From Marivita sp965656765 (lineage in GTDB: Bacteria; Pseudomonadota; Alphaproteobacteria; Rhodobacterales; Rhodobacteraceae): 64,000 bases of DNA. Position 1 is the stretch's first letter, and every line of letters begins with the position of its first letter. Under the pieces are notes generated by a model. The model was not told the DNA's origin and ran no database searches. It saw nothing but the letters and a program-made list of their open reading frames with translations. A program made the translations under genes and the position numbers. Positions 8,819 to 16,733 of the stretch are shown piece after piece. The DNA lies in NCBI RefSeq assembly GCF_965656765.1, contig NZ_CBFHLV010000011.1, positions 4,161 through 68,160 on the forward strand, read 5' to 3'.

Positions 8819-10330
8819 ATGACCACTTTGCAGATCAATGACGCCGCCCGCAGCGTCACGCTCGACGGTGAGCCGGTAACGCTGGGTGCCCGGGCGTTTG
8901 ATCTGCTCGTCTTTCTTTCAGCCCATGCAGATCGCGTAATTACTAAAGAAGAGGTGCTGAACCATGTTTGGGCCGGCGCTCTGGTGGAAGAAAGCAACTT
9001 GACCGTCCAGATAGCCGGATTGCGCAAGGCACTTGGCAAAGAAGCCGTCAAGACGGTGCCGGGGGTGGGATACAAATTCACGCTGGGCGCAGAAAGCACC
9101 TCTGCGCCGAACCCGCAAACGAGCCAAAGCGTTCCGGACATCCCGTCACTAGCCGTTCTGCCTTTTGCCAACCTGACCGGGGACAATGCGAACGGCTATC
9201 TCGTGGATGGGATCGTGAATGAAATCACGTCTGCTCTTGCCCGTGTCTCGGGCTTCTTTGTGGTTTCAACCACGTCCACCTTCACCTACCGCGGCAAGGC
9301 TGTGGATCTGGCGCAGATCGGGCAAGAACTTGGCGTGGAATATGTGCTTGAAGGCAGCATTCAGAAGGCGGGCAATCGCCTGCGTATTTTTACGCAACTG
9401 GTCGAGGCCACATCCGCCCGATTGATCTGGCACGAGCGGTTCGACGGAACAACTGACGACATCTTTGATCTGCAAGACAAGGTTGCAGAACAGGTGGCCG
9501 GCGCGATTGAGCCCAAGATGATTTGGGCGGAAGCCGCGCGCGCCAAATCCAAGCCCACCGACAATCTACAGGCCTATGATCTTTGCATGCAGGCAGCACC
9601 TCTGGTGATGCGGCAGAATGCATTGTCCGATCTTGAAACCGGCATGGCCCTGCTTACACAGGCGCTGGAATTAGACCCCGGCTACACACGGGCAAAGGGC
9701 CTTTATTGCTTTGCCCATACAGGATCCTTTGCGACGCGCTGGTGGTCTTTTGAACAAGCGGAAGCCGCGCTGCCCGTCGCGAGGGACGTTCTGAACAGCG
9801 GCTCGGATGATCCTTTCGCATTGGCCGCTGCGGGGCATTACATTGCGTATATCGGCCAGGAACCTGAAACGGGTCTTGTCGCTGTCAAACAAGCCAATTC
9901 AATGAACCCGAACTCGGCGACGATCGCGTTGTTCTTGGGATGGGTGCATAATTATCTGGCGCACGATGATGACGCGATTGCCCATCTGACACGGGCCATC
10001 AGGATCAGCCCCTTACACCCGAACATCGGGGTCATAACCGCAGGGATTGCCAACGCCTATTTCCAGAAACAAGAGCTTGAGACGGCCGCACAATACTATG
10101 AAGAAGCCCACTTGCAGTATCCTGAGTTTGCAACAATCCAACTTGGCCTGATGGGCTGTGCCTGGAAAATGGGTGACTTTGAAAAGTCAGAGAAGATGGC
10201 ATCATGGTTCCGCAATAAAGTGCCTGACATGAGTGTTGGCACTTTCCTTCGTACGCGGCCCCATCATAACACGTTCTATCGGGACACCATTGTCGATGCG
10301 CTGCGCGCCAACGGCTTTCCCGAGAATTAA
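8819..10330 (+). CDS. CadC-like winged-helix regulator with TPR region
   Basis: 503 residues with three parts. An OmpR/PhoB-type winged helix (about 1-95) contains VWAGALVEESNLTVQIAGLRKALG and GVGYKF. A TolB/adenylate-cyclase-associated domain (about 108-250) starts PSLAVLPFANLTGD and contains GVEYVLEGSIQKAGNRLRIFTQLV. A tetratricopeptide-like helical region runs to the end (for example ALELDPGYTRAK and AIRISPLHPN). Unlike E. coli CadC, I see no membrane helix between the DNA-binding and sensor parts, so it is probably cytosolic. Its TAA stop shares TTAA with the stop of the convergent small gene. Confidence 0.85.
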   Translation: MTTLQINDAARSVTLDGEPVTLGARAFDLLVFLSAHADRVITKEEVLNHVWAGALVEESNLTVQIAGLRKALGKEAVKTVPGVGYKFTLGAESTSAPNPQTSQSVPDIPSLAVLPFANLTGDNANGYLVDGIVNEITSALARVSGFFVVSTTSTFTYRGKAVDLAQIGQELGVEYVLEGSIQKAGNRLRIFTQLVEATSARLIWHERFDGTTDDIFDLQDKVAEQVAGAIEPKMIWAEAARAKSKPTDNLQAYDLCMQAAPLVMRQNALSDLETGMALLTQALELDPGYTRAKGLYCFAHTGSFATRWWSFEQAEAALPVARDVLNSGSDDPFALAAAGHYIAYIGQEPETGLVAVKQANSMNPNSATIALFLGWVHNYLAHDDDAIAHLTRAIRISPLHPNIGVITAGIANAYFQKQELETAAQYYEEAHLQYPEFATIQLGLMGCAWKMGDFEKSEKMASWFRNKVPDMSVGTFLRTRPHHNTFYRDTIVDALRANGFPEN

Positions 10331-10527
10331 CGCATCAGCTTGTCGACGGCCCGCCGGTGCGCTTGGGCGCGGTGTTGGGCGGCAACGATCTGATGGGGAG
10401 ATTTAACGGAGCGTGTGGTGATGTTGGTCACGCGGGCGGCAATGAATTTTACCAGACGGTCAAAAATGGTCCGCGCGTCAGTTGTGGTGTCGGCGCCTGC
10501 GGTCTTGCTTGTATCGAAATAAGCCAT
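10327..10527 (-). CDS. Small hypothetical protein
   Basis: A 66-residue basic protein from ATG 10527, preceded by GAGGG, a good ribosome site. A longer frame from 10572 is less likely. The N-terminus MAYFDTSKTAG resembles the start of many small Roseobacter proteins, including DUF1127 types, but the C-terminal half (HQIVAAQHRAQAHRRAVDKL) lacks the DUF1127 core. No function is recognised. Its stop overlaps that of the convergent regulator gene by sharing TTAA. Confidence 0.6.
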   Translation of the reverse strand: MAYFDTSKTAGADTTTDARTIFDRLVKFIAARVTNITTRSVKSPHQIVAAQHRAQAHRRAVDKLMR

Positions 10528-10645
10528 GTTGCCCTCATTGGAATGTGTTGCTGTCTGTCCTGACACTCCCACATGGGCGTGCGTTCCGTCCTTAAGGCCG
10601 GATTAAGCGTTCCAAAGCGATCCGAAATCTGCGGAAAGTTCAGTC

Positions 10646-10678
10646 TTGCACGCTTTGGTAATTGTTCTATTTTTGTTC
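10646..10678 (+). promoter_or_regulatory. Predicted promoter with LexA (SOS) box
   Basis: GTTC-TATTTTT-GTTC at 10664-10678 is an exact match to the alphaproteobacterial LexA box GTTC-N7-GTTC. It overlaps a plausible promoter, TTGCAC (10646-10651) with 16 bases to TATTTT (10668-10673), so LexA would block RNA polymerase. The box ends two bases before ATG 10681. The consensus is established knowledge; use at this site is inferred. Confidence 0.65.
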
Positions 10679-10680
10679 TC

Positions 10681-11100
10681 ATGCGTGTCGTCACTCCCCG
10701 CCCCACTCAAACCAACTGGCCGCGTCCCCCATCCTGCCTGCGGGCCGATCAACTGCGCGTGCCGCCCGACAATGCCCGGATCACTGTGGCCGGGCTGGTA
10801 ATCCTGCGGCAACGGCCCGGCACGGCCAAAGGTGTGATCTTTCTTACCCTTGAGGACGAGACCGGCACGGTGAACATCATTGTCTGGCGCAAGCTCTATG
10901 AACGCTACCGTCGCGCGGTGATTGCGGGCCGGATGCTGCGCATCACCGGGCGGCTGCAAAGCGAAGGCGACGTGATCCATGTGATCGCCGAGGTGATCGA
11001 GGATATCTCGCCCCTGCTGGACCAGCTTCTGGCCCCCGCGCCAGAGAGCTCGCCTGCAGACCCGTCAGAGGCGCTTTCGCCAGACCAGCAAACAGGTTAG
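10681..11100 (+). CDS. Orphan OB-fold protein matching the C-terminus of error-prone polymerase DnaE2
   Basis: 139 residues from ATG 10681. Residues about 20-115 (LRADQL, then ITVAGLVILRQRPGTAKGVI, FLTLEDETG, NIIVW, GDVIHVIAEVIEDIS) read like the OB-fold that closes DnaE2, the translesion polymerase of the imuA-imuB-dnaE2 cassette. Neither the polymerase domains nor imuA or imuB are present upstream. The frame is intact and ends with a Pro/Ser-rich tail unlike DnaE2. It directly follows an SOS box and has no Shine-Dalgarno. It is either a deletion remnant or a free-standing SOS-induced nucleic-acid-binding protein. An in-frame extension to 10573 is open but would cross the promoter. Confidence 0.7.
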   Translation: MRVVTPRPTQTNWPRPPSCLRADQLRVPPDNARITVAGLVILRQRPGTAKGVIFLTLEDETGTVNIIVWRKLYERYRRAVIAGRMLRITGRLQSEGDVIHVIAEVIEDISPLLDQLLAPAPESSPADPSEALSPDQQTG

Positions 11101-11142
11101 ACTGCGCCAAAGCAGAAACAGGCAAACAGGCGCACATTCTCC

Positions 11143-11694
11143 GTGACCCCCCTCCCGTCAGCGATCCGGGCTCTGTGGGCCGTGGCCTTGGCCGCACTTG
11201 CTGGCTGTGCCGACACGGTAGATTACGGTGATGACGGTACAGCCGTGCCCGTCCCTGACTTCGCCTCAGCCCAAATCGACCCACCGCCCGGCGTAAGCCC
11301 GGATGGTTGCTGGGTTCGTGACATCGCCCCGGCAGAGCTTGAGACCGTCACACGCCAGATCGAAGTTGCGCCCGCCCGTGAGGCCGAGGATGGCACCCCA
11401 ATCAGCCCCGCGCGATTTCGCACCGAAACGGTTCAGGTGATCAAACGCGAACGTCAGGAACTGATCTTTGAAACCCCCTGCCCCGATGCGCTGACACCAG
11501 ATTTCGTCTCGACCCTGCAACGCGCGCTTGATGCCCGCGGTCTGTATCGGGGTCCGATCTCGGGCACGATGGACGTGCGCACCCAACTGGCCGTGCGTCG
11601 CTATCAAAATGCCAGAGGCTTGCCCAGTGGGTTGCTGTCGATGCAATCGGCGCGCGGCCTTGGCCTTTTGGCGACGCCTCGCGATCAGCTCTGA
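11143..11694 (+). CDS. Lipoprotein with peptidoglycan-binding domain
   Basis: 183 residues from GTG 11143. The N-terminus is a lipoprotein signal with lipobox LAGC (Cys at about residue 22), so the mature protein should be lipid-anchored in the outer or inner membrane. The C-terminal part (about 118-175) matches a PG_binding_1 repeat: LQRALDARGLYRGPISGTMD then RTQLAVRRYQNARGLPSG. Such proteins tether the envelope to murein. It lies 42 bases after the OB-fold gene and may be cotranscribed with it. Confidence 0.8.
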   Translation: MTPLPSAIRALWAVALAALAGCADTVDYGDDGTAVPVPDFASAQIDPPPGVSPDGCWVRDIAPAELETVTRQIEVAPAREAEDGTPISPARFRTETVQVIKRERQELIFETPCPDALTPDFVSTLQRALDARGLYRGPISGTMDVRTQLAVRRYQNARGLPSGLLSMQSARGLGLLATPRDQL

Positions 11695-11719
11695 CACCGC
11701 GACTCGGGGGCATTCACGA

Positions 11720-11840
11720 GTTTGCATCATAGAGTTTGCAGTTTTGCAAAATTACATTTCCAGACAAGTATAGCTGCATAATCCCCCTAGGTTTGCAAAA
11801 GTTTGCAATTTGGTAGCGCCAAAACTGCAAAGTTTTTGCG
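11720..11840 (+). promoter_or_regulatory. Array of TTTGCAAA-like operator elements upstream of prpE
   Basis: The region holds several copies of an 8-bp palindrome or its halves: TTTGCATC (11721), TTTGCA (11735-11740), TTTGCAAA (11743-11750), TTTGCAAA (11792-11799), TTTGCAAT (11802-11809) and CTGCAAAG/TTTTTGCG (11825-11840). The 11792 and 11802 copies are ten bases apart, one helical turn. TTTGCAAA pairs are the site type described for the short-chain acyl-CoA regulators PccR/ScfR in Rhodobacter sphaeroides, which control propionyl-CoA use; prpE fits that regulon. Confidence 0.65.
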
Positions 11841-11928
11841 GCCATCTGCCGCGCGGAGGATCCAGAGACTTGCCGCAGCCTCAAACGCGCCGTACCCCAA
11901 TGCCAACACGTGTAAGGAGGAGATCGGG

Positions 11929-13821
11929 ATGGGTTACAAAGACGTTTACGAAAGCTGGAAATCCGACCCCGAGGGGTTCTGGATGCAGCAGGCAGAGGCG
12001 ATTGACTGGGATCAGAAACCCAGCAAGGCGCTCTTCGACCAAGGCAACGACCTATATGAATGGTATGCCGATGGTCTGACCAACACCTGCTGGAACGCTG
12101 TCGACCGCCATGTCGAGGGTGGGCGCGGTGGTCAGGTGGCGATCATCCATGACAGCCCCATCACCGGCACCCTGCACAAGATCACCTATTCCGAGCTGCG
12201 CAACCGCGTCGCCCGTCTGGCTGGAGCACTGCGCGCCAAGGGGATCGAAAAAGGCGACCGCGTCATTATCTACATGCCGATGGTGCCCGAAGCTTTGGAG
12301 GCGATGCTGGCCTGCGCCCGACTGGGGGCCATCCATTCGGTTGTATTCGGCGGGTTTGCCGCAAACGAATTGGCCGTTCGCATCGACGACGCGAAACCCA
12401 AAGCGATCATCGCGGCATCTTGTGGGCTCGAACCAGGGCGTGTGGTGCACTACAAGCCGCTGCTTGATGGCGCCATCGAATTGGCCACACACAAGCCCGA
12501 CTTCACCGTCATCTTCCAACGCGAGCAGGAAGTTGCGAAACTGAATGACGGTTATGATTTCGACTGGCATGGCTTTCAATATGGTGTTGAGCCGGCTGAC
12601 TGCGTGCCCGTTGAAGGCAACCACCCGGCCTATATCCTGTACACCTCTGGCACCACCGGTGCGCCAAAAGGCGTGATCCGCCATACCGGCGGGCATCTGG
12701 TCGCGCTGAACTGGTCGATGAAGAACATCTACAACGTCGATCCGGGCGATACGTTCTGGGCTGCGTCTGACGTGGGCTGGGTCGTAGGCCACAGCTATAT
12801 CTGCTACGCACCTCTGATCCACGGCAACACCACCATCGTGTTTGAAGGCAAGCCCGTTGGCACGCCAGACGCCGGCACATTCTGGCGGGTGATTTCCGAA
12901 CACAATGTGCGCAGTTTCTTCACCGCGCCCACCGCGTTCCGCGCTGTGAAGCGGGACGATCCCAAAGGTGAATTCGTCAAGAAATACGACATTTCTTGCC
13001 TGCGCGCGATTTACCTTGCGGGAGAACGCGCTGACCCCGACACGATCGAATGGGCGCAGCGCATCAGCGGAAAGCCGATTTACGATCACTGGTGGCAAAC
13101 CGAAACCGGCTGGACCATCGCCGGAATGCCCGCCGGAATCGAGGCTCTGCCGGTCAAGATCGGATCACCGTCGGTGCCGATGCCGGGTTATGACGTGCAG
13201 ATCCTTGATGAGGCTGGCCATCCGATGCCGGCAGGCGAGCTTGGCGCGATTGCGGTGAAACTGCCCCTGCCCCCGGGCACCTTACCGACGTTGTGGAATG
13301 CCGAGGACCGGTTCCGCAAATCCTACCTGTCGCATTTCCCCGGTTACTACGAGACCGGCGATGCGGGCATGATCGATGAAGATGGATACCTTTATATCAT
13401 GGCGCGCACTGATGACGTGATCAACGTCGCAGGCCATCGCCTGTCCACCGGCGGCATGGAAGAGGTGTTGGCGGCGCATCCTGATGTGGCCGAATCCGCA
13501 GTCATTGGCGTGACGGATGAGCTTAAGGGTCAGTTGCCGATGGGCTTTGTCTGCCTGACCACCGGTGTGAACCGGCCGCATGACGAGATCGTCAAGGAAT
13601 GCGTCAAGCTGGTGCGCGAAAAGATCGGCCCAGTGGCGGCCTTCAAGCTGTGCGCGGTGGTGGACCGTTTGCCAAAGACGCGGTCAGGTAAAATTCTGCG
13701 CGCCACGATGGTGAAGATTGCAGATAGCGAAGAATTCAAGCTGCCCGCGACCATCGACGATCCAGCCATTCTGGACGAGATCAAAGTGGCGTTGAAAGCC
13801 ATGGGGTATGCCAAGGACTAA
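11929..13821 (+). CDS. prpE: Propionyl-CoA synthetase
   Basis: AMP-forming acyl-CoA synthetase of 630 residues that activates propionate, and less well acetate or acrylate, for the methylmalonyl-CoA or related routes. ATG 11929 is preceded by TAAGGAGGAG. The ATP-binding P-loop is YTSGTTGAPKGV, the adenylation motif YETGD is present, and the C-terminal PKTRSGKILR carries the Lys needed for adenylation. The pattern of DVGWVVGHSYICYAPL and HWWQTETGW follows PrpE rather than Acs. The upstream TTTGCAAA array supports propionyl-CoA-responsive control. It is monocistronic and followed by a terminator. Confidence 0.93.
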   Translation: MGYKDVYESWKSDPEGFWMQQAEAIDWDQKPSKALFDQGNDLYEWYADGLTNTCWNAVDRHVEGGRGGQVAIIHDSPITGTLHKITYSELRNRVARLAGALRAKGIEKGDRVIIYMPMVPEALEAMLACARLGAIHSVVFGGFAANELAVRIDDAKPKAIIAASCGLEPGRVVHYKPLLDGAIELATHKPDFTVIFQREQEVAKLNDGYDFDWHGFQYGVEPADCVPVEGNHPAYILYTSGTTGAPKGVIRHTGGHLVALNWSMKNIYNVDPGDTFWAASDVGWVVGHSYICYAPLIHGNTTIVFEGKPVGTPDAGTFWRVISEHNVRSFFTAPTAFRAVKRDDPKGEFVKKYDISCLRAIYLAGERADPDTIEWAQRISGKPIYDHWWQTETGWTIAGMPAGIEALPVKIGSPSVPMPGYDVQILDEAGHPMPAGELGAIAVKLPLPPGTLPTLWNAEDRFRKSYLSHFPGYYETGDAGMIDEDGYLYIMARTDDVINVAGHRLSTGGMEEVLAAHPDVAESAVIGVTDELKGQLPMGFVCLTTGVNRPHDEIVKECVKLVREKIGPVAAFKLCAVVDRLPKTRSGKILRATMVKIADSEEFKLPATIDDPAILDEIKVALKAMGYAKD

Positions 13822-13910
13822 CCTGGGGCGTGGACGCGCCTGTGGCGCGTTTGAGGGCTCTGGCCTCAAACCCCGAAGTATATTCCGGCAAAATAGATCA
13901 AGTTCGGTCT
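13822..13910 (+). repeat. REP-like Roseobacter intergenic element (copy 1)
   Basis: After prpE, a GC-rich inverted region (GAGGGCTCTGGCCTCAAACC) is followed by CCCCGAAGTATATTCCGG and GCAAAATAG. The layout of hairpin, AAxCCCC, CGAAGTAT and a CAAA-rich end matches the element at 42060-42117. I recognise this layout as a frequent Roseobacter intergenic sequence, but the function is not known. Confidence 0.5.
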
Positions 13911-13915
13911 CAAAA

Positions 13916-13955
13916 TAAAAAAGGGCGCTGTGTTAAACAGCGCCCTTTCTTTTTG
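13916..13955. terminator. Bidirectional intrinsic terminator between prpE and the Do protease gene
   Basis: AAAGGGCGCTG and CAGCGCCCTTT form an 11-bp stem around a short TGTTAAA-type loop, with an A-run before and CTTTTT after. It can therefore stop transcription of both convergent genes. Confidence 0.9.
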
Positions 13956-13969
13956 AGTAAGCGAGTACC

Positions 13970-15439
13970 TTAGTTGTCGTCTTGGATGCTGAGCGCGACA
14001 AAGCGTGGATCGCCAGCGCGGCGGACAAGAAGCAGGATCGATTTGCGGCCTGCCTCTTGAGCCTCGCTGATACGCTCTTCCAGATCGGTCAAAGCCAACA
14101 CTTGAGCCTGACCGGCTTCGGTGATGACGTCACCCGCGCGCAGGCCTTTCTCAAAAGCTTCGGAGGTCTCATCAACATCCATGACCGCGAGACCTTTGGC
14201 GCTTTCGGGCAGTTCAAGCTGTTCGCGGATTTCGGCGGTCAACGGGCTGAGAGTCAGTCCCATCAGGTCCATCGACATCGGGGCCTCTTCCTCTTCGGGG
14301 CCAGGCTGCGATGCAGGTACAGCGCTTTCGGCTTCTTCACGACGACCCAAGGTCACCAGAAGGGTTTGGGTTGCACCGTCACGATTGACCACAACGCGGA
14401 CCGCTTTGCCGACTTGGGTGTTGCCGACCTGGCGGACAAGCCCACGGGTGTCTTCAACCTCGCGACCGTCAAAGCTGACGATCACGTCACCGGCCTGCAT
14501 ACCCGCTTCCATGGCCGGGCCTTCCGGCACGTCGGAGACCAGCGCACCTTTGGCGGCGGCCAGACCCAGCGCTTCGGCAACGTCGTCGGTCACGTCCTGA
14601 ATGCGCACGCCCAACCAGCCACGGCGGGTTTCGCCAAATTCCTGCAGTTGATCGACCACGCGGGTCACGACATTGGACGCCATCGAAAAACCGATGCCGA
14701 TGGAGCCGCCATTGGGCGACAGGATCGCGGTGTTCACGCCAATGACATCGCCATCCATATTAAAGAGTGGACCACCAGAATTACCCCGGTTGATCGCGGC
14801 GTCAGTCTGAATGTAGTCGTCATAGGTACCGCTAAGCGCACGGTTGCGTGCGGACACGATGCCAGCAGAGACCGAGAAGCCCTGCCCCAGCGGGTTGCCC
14901 ATCGCCATCACCCAGTCACCCACACGGGCGGTGTCGCTGTCGCCAAAATTGACGAATTGCAACGGTGTTTCACTTTCCACTTTGAGCAGCGCGATATCGG
15001 TGTTCGGGTCTGTGCCGACAATTTCGGCGGGCAGCTCAAACCCTTCGAAAAATTCGATCATGATTTCATCCGCGCCTTCGATGACGTGGTTGTTGGTCAC
15101 GATGAATCCGTCTTCCGAAATTACGAAACCCGAACCAAGCGCGGACGAGCGGCGCGGGCGGTCGCCCTGACCGTTACGGTCTTGGAATTCACGAAAGAAA
15201 TCCTCGAAAGGCGAGCCTTCGGGGACAATGCCTTGCGGGCCGGTGCGGCCTGCGACGGTGGTCGATGTGGTGATGTTCACAACAGATGGGCTGATTTTCT
15301 CTGCGAGGTTCGCAAAGCTTTCCTGCGACTGGGCCATCAGCGACTGCGCGACTATGAGGATCATAGACAGCGACGTCAGCCAGAACATGCGCAACGGCGT
15401 GCTTTGATCCCGTTCGATTACTTTTGCCTGTGAGGTCAA
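13970..15439 (-). CDS. Do-family periplasmic serine protease (DegP/DegQ type)
   Basis: Trypsin-like protease and chaperone for periplasmic protein quality control, 489 residues. The start is set at TTG 15439 because AAGGAG lies 6 bases upstream; the longer frame from GTG 15481 has no good ribosome site. A signal segment (MFWLTSLSMILIVAQSLMA) precedes the protease domain. The catalytic triad is visible: His in TNNHVIEG, Asp in TDIALLK, Ser in NRGNSGGPLF. Two PDZ domains follow (GWLGVRIQDV and the C-terminal KGLAVMDVD). It is encoded downstream of hflK-hflC-DUF2065, so this strand carries a membrane proteolysis cluster. Confidence 0.92.
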   Translation of the reverse strand: MTSQAKVIERDQSTPLRMFWLTSLSMILIVAQSLMAQSQESFANLAEKISPSVVNITTSTTVAGRTGPQGIVPEGSPFEDFFREFQDRNGQGDRPRRSSALGSGFVISEDGFIVTNNHVIEGADEIMIEFFEGFELPAEIVGTDPNTDIALLKVESETPLQFVNFGDSDTARVGDWVMAMGNPLGQGFSVSAGIVSARNRALSGTYDDYIQTDAAINRGNSGGPLFNMDGDVIGVNTAILSPNGGSIGIGFSMASNVVTRVVDQLQEFGETRRGWLGVRIQDVTDDVAEALGLAAAKGALVSDVPEGPAMEAGMQAGDVIVSFDGREVEDTRGLVRQVGNTQVGKAVRVVVNRDGATQTLLVTLGRREEAESAVPASQPGPEEEEAPMSMDLMGLTLSPLTAEIREQLELPESAKGLAVMDVDETSEAFEKGLRAGDVITEAGQAQVLALTDLEERISEAQEAGRKSILLLVRRAGDPRFVALSIQDDN

Positions 15440-15591
15440 GGGAAACTCCTTCGTCTTTGGTGCGGATGCATCGTCCGGCACCTGCCTTGCATGTCAGTAA
15501 TGTAGGTGCGCGGGCGCAACACGCAAACAGGAATACTGTAGCTCAAGCTTATGTGACTTGATCGTGACGTGACCCCAAGGAACCGGGACGC

Positions 15592-15783
15592 TCAAAAGCC
15601 CTGCAATATCCACAGCATGGCAACCCCGGCTGCGATTGCAGACACACCAATTAATCTTCTAAGATCAAGCGGCATTGCGCGCATGGCCTCGAGCATGCGT
15701 TCGATAAGCGAAGGGGCCAGCGCATAGGCCAGCCCCTCGATAATCAGAACCATTGCAATCCCCGTGAGGATTGTCTGGGTCAA
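15592..15783 (-). CDS. DUF2065 small membrane protein
   Basis: 63 residues with two hydrophobic helices (TILTGIAMVLIIEGLAYAL and SAIAAGVAMLWILQG) around a conserved MPLDLRRLIG stretch typical of DUF2065. Its start overlaps the hflC stop (15780-15783). The position between hflC and the Do protease is conserved in related bacteria and suggests a role with the HflKC membrane complex, but no function is established. Confidence 0.85.
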   Translation of the reverse strand: MTQTILTGIAMVLIIEGLAYALAPSLIERMLEAMRAMPLDLRRLIGVSAIAAGVAMLWILQGF

Positions 15784-16733
15784 TTTCCGGCTCCTGTGCC
15801 GGTGTCCGCAGCAGGAGCCTCTGGCACAGCGATGCGCGCAGCGTCAGTGGCGGAGATTCCGCCGCCCGAACCCTCGGCGGACTTCAGGTAATTGAAGAAC
15901 TCGCTATCCGGCGCCATCACAAAGGTAGAATTCTCGCCCTGCAAAGCCCGCTGGTACGCGGTCAAAGAGCGGTAGAATTCAAAGAACTCTGCATCTTGGC
16001 TAAAGGCAGTAGCAAAGATGTTGTTCCGGCGGGCGTCAGCTTCACCTCGGATAATCTCGGCCTGACGGTTCGCATCCGAGACAAGCTCAACCACGGTACG
16101 GTCAGCTTGCGCACGAATACGCTGGGCTGCTTCGTTACCACGTGCACGTTCATCCGTTGCTTCGCGTTCACGTTCCGCACGCATCCTGCCAAAGGTCGCA
16201 TCAAGGTTTTCCGCCGGAAGGTCGGTCCGCTTGAGACGTACGTCGACAATTTCGAGGCCAAGCGCCTCGGCTTGTTCGATGGCACCATTTCGAATGCGCA
16301 GCATCAGCGCGGCACGGTCAACGCTGAGGATATCGTTGGACGACACCGAACCCAGGATTTCCCGTGTTTCGGAGCGCAGGATCGAATCCAAGCGGCTTTC
16401 TGCGGCAGGGATACCACCCACACCAACGGCTTGTCGGAACTGGTTTACATCAACGATCCGGTAACGCGCGAACGCATCGACAACCAGACGACGGTCATCA
16501 AGCGGTGTGATTTCTAGTGGATCAATGTCGCGGCTCAGGATGCGGTCATCATAGCGGACCACTTCTTGGATAAGCGGGATCTTAAACGCTAGACCAGGCT
16601 CTTCCTGAACAGACACGACACGACCGAACTGAAGCACCAGCGCGTTTTCGCGTTCATCCACGATAAACACCGATGACAGCAGACCAGCCACAGCCAGAAC
16701 CAAGACTGGCAGAAGGTACGTTGTTTTACGCAT
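15780..16733 (-). CDS. hflC: Protease modulator HflC
   Basis: SPFH/Band-7 membrane protein of 317 residues that pairs with HflK in a large periplasmic-side cage around the FtsH protease. One N-terminal membrane helix (YLLPVLVLAVAGLLSSVFIV) precedes VDERENALVLQFG, then the Band-7 core and a long charged helix with ERE-rich and RGEADARRNNIFATAFSQD sequences typical of HflC. The ATG overlaps the hflK stop as TAATG. The Pro/Ala-rich tail is ordinary. Confidence 0.95.
   Translation of the reverse strand: MRKTTYLLPVLVLAVAGLLSSVFIVDERENALVLQFGRVVSVQEEPGLAFKIPLIQEVVRYDDRILSRDIDPLEITPLDDRRLVVDAFARYRIVDVNQFRQAVGVGGIPAAESRLDSILRSETREILGSVSSNDILSVDRAALMLRIRNGAIEQAEALGLEIVDVRLKRTDLPAENLDATFGRMRAEREREATDERARGNEAAQRIRAQADRTVVELVSDANRQAEIIRGEADARRNNIFATAFSQDAEFFEFYRSLTAYQRALQGENSTFVMAPDSEFFNYLKSAEGSGGGISATDAARIAVPEAPAADTGTGAGN

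Noticed and set aside
8677..8826. Possible 49-residue single-helix membrane protein on the minus strand (CIVPLAFGVIAVIIALSLA)
   Set aside because: The helix is suggestive, but the only possible start is a GTG inside the regulator gene with no ribosome site, and the end overlaps the serine hydrolase gene. Not enough to call.
13982..15433. Long open frame (about 480 codons) on the plus strand opposite the Do protease gene
   Set aside because: It is a mirror frame caused by codon bias of the protease gene, has no family motifs and no ribosome site; the minus frame has a full catalytic triad and PDZ domains.
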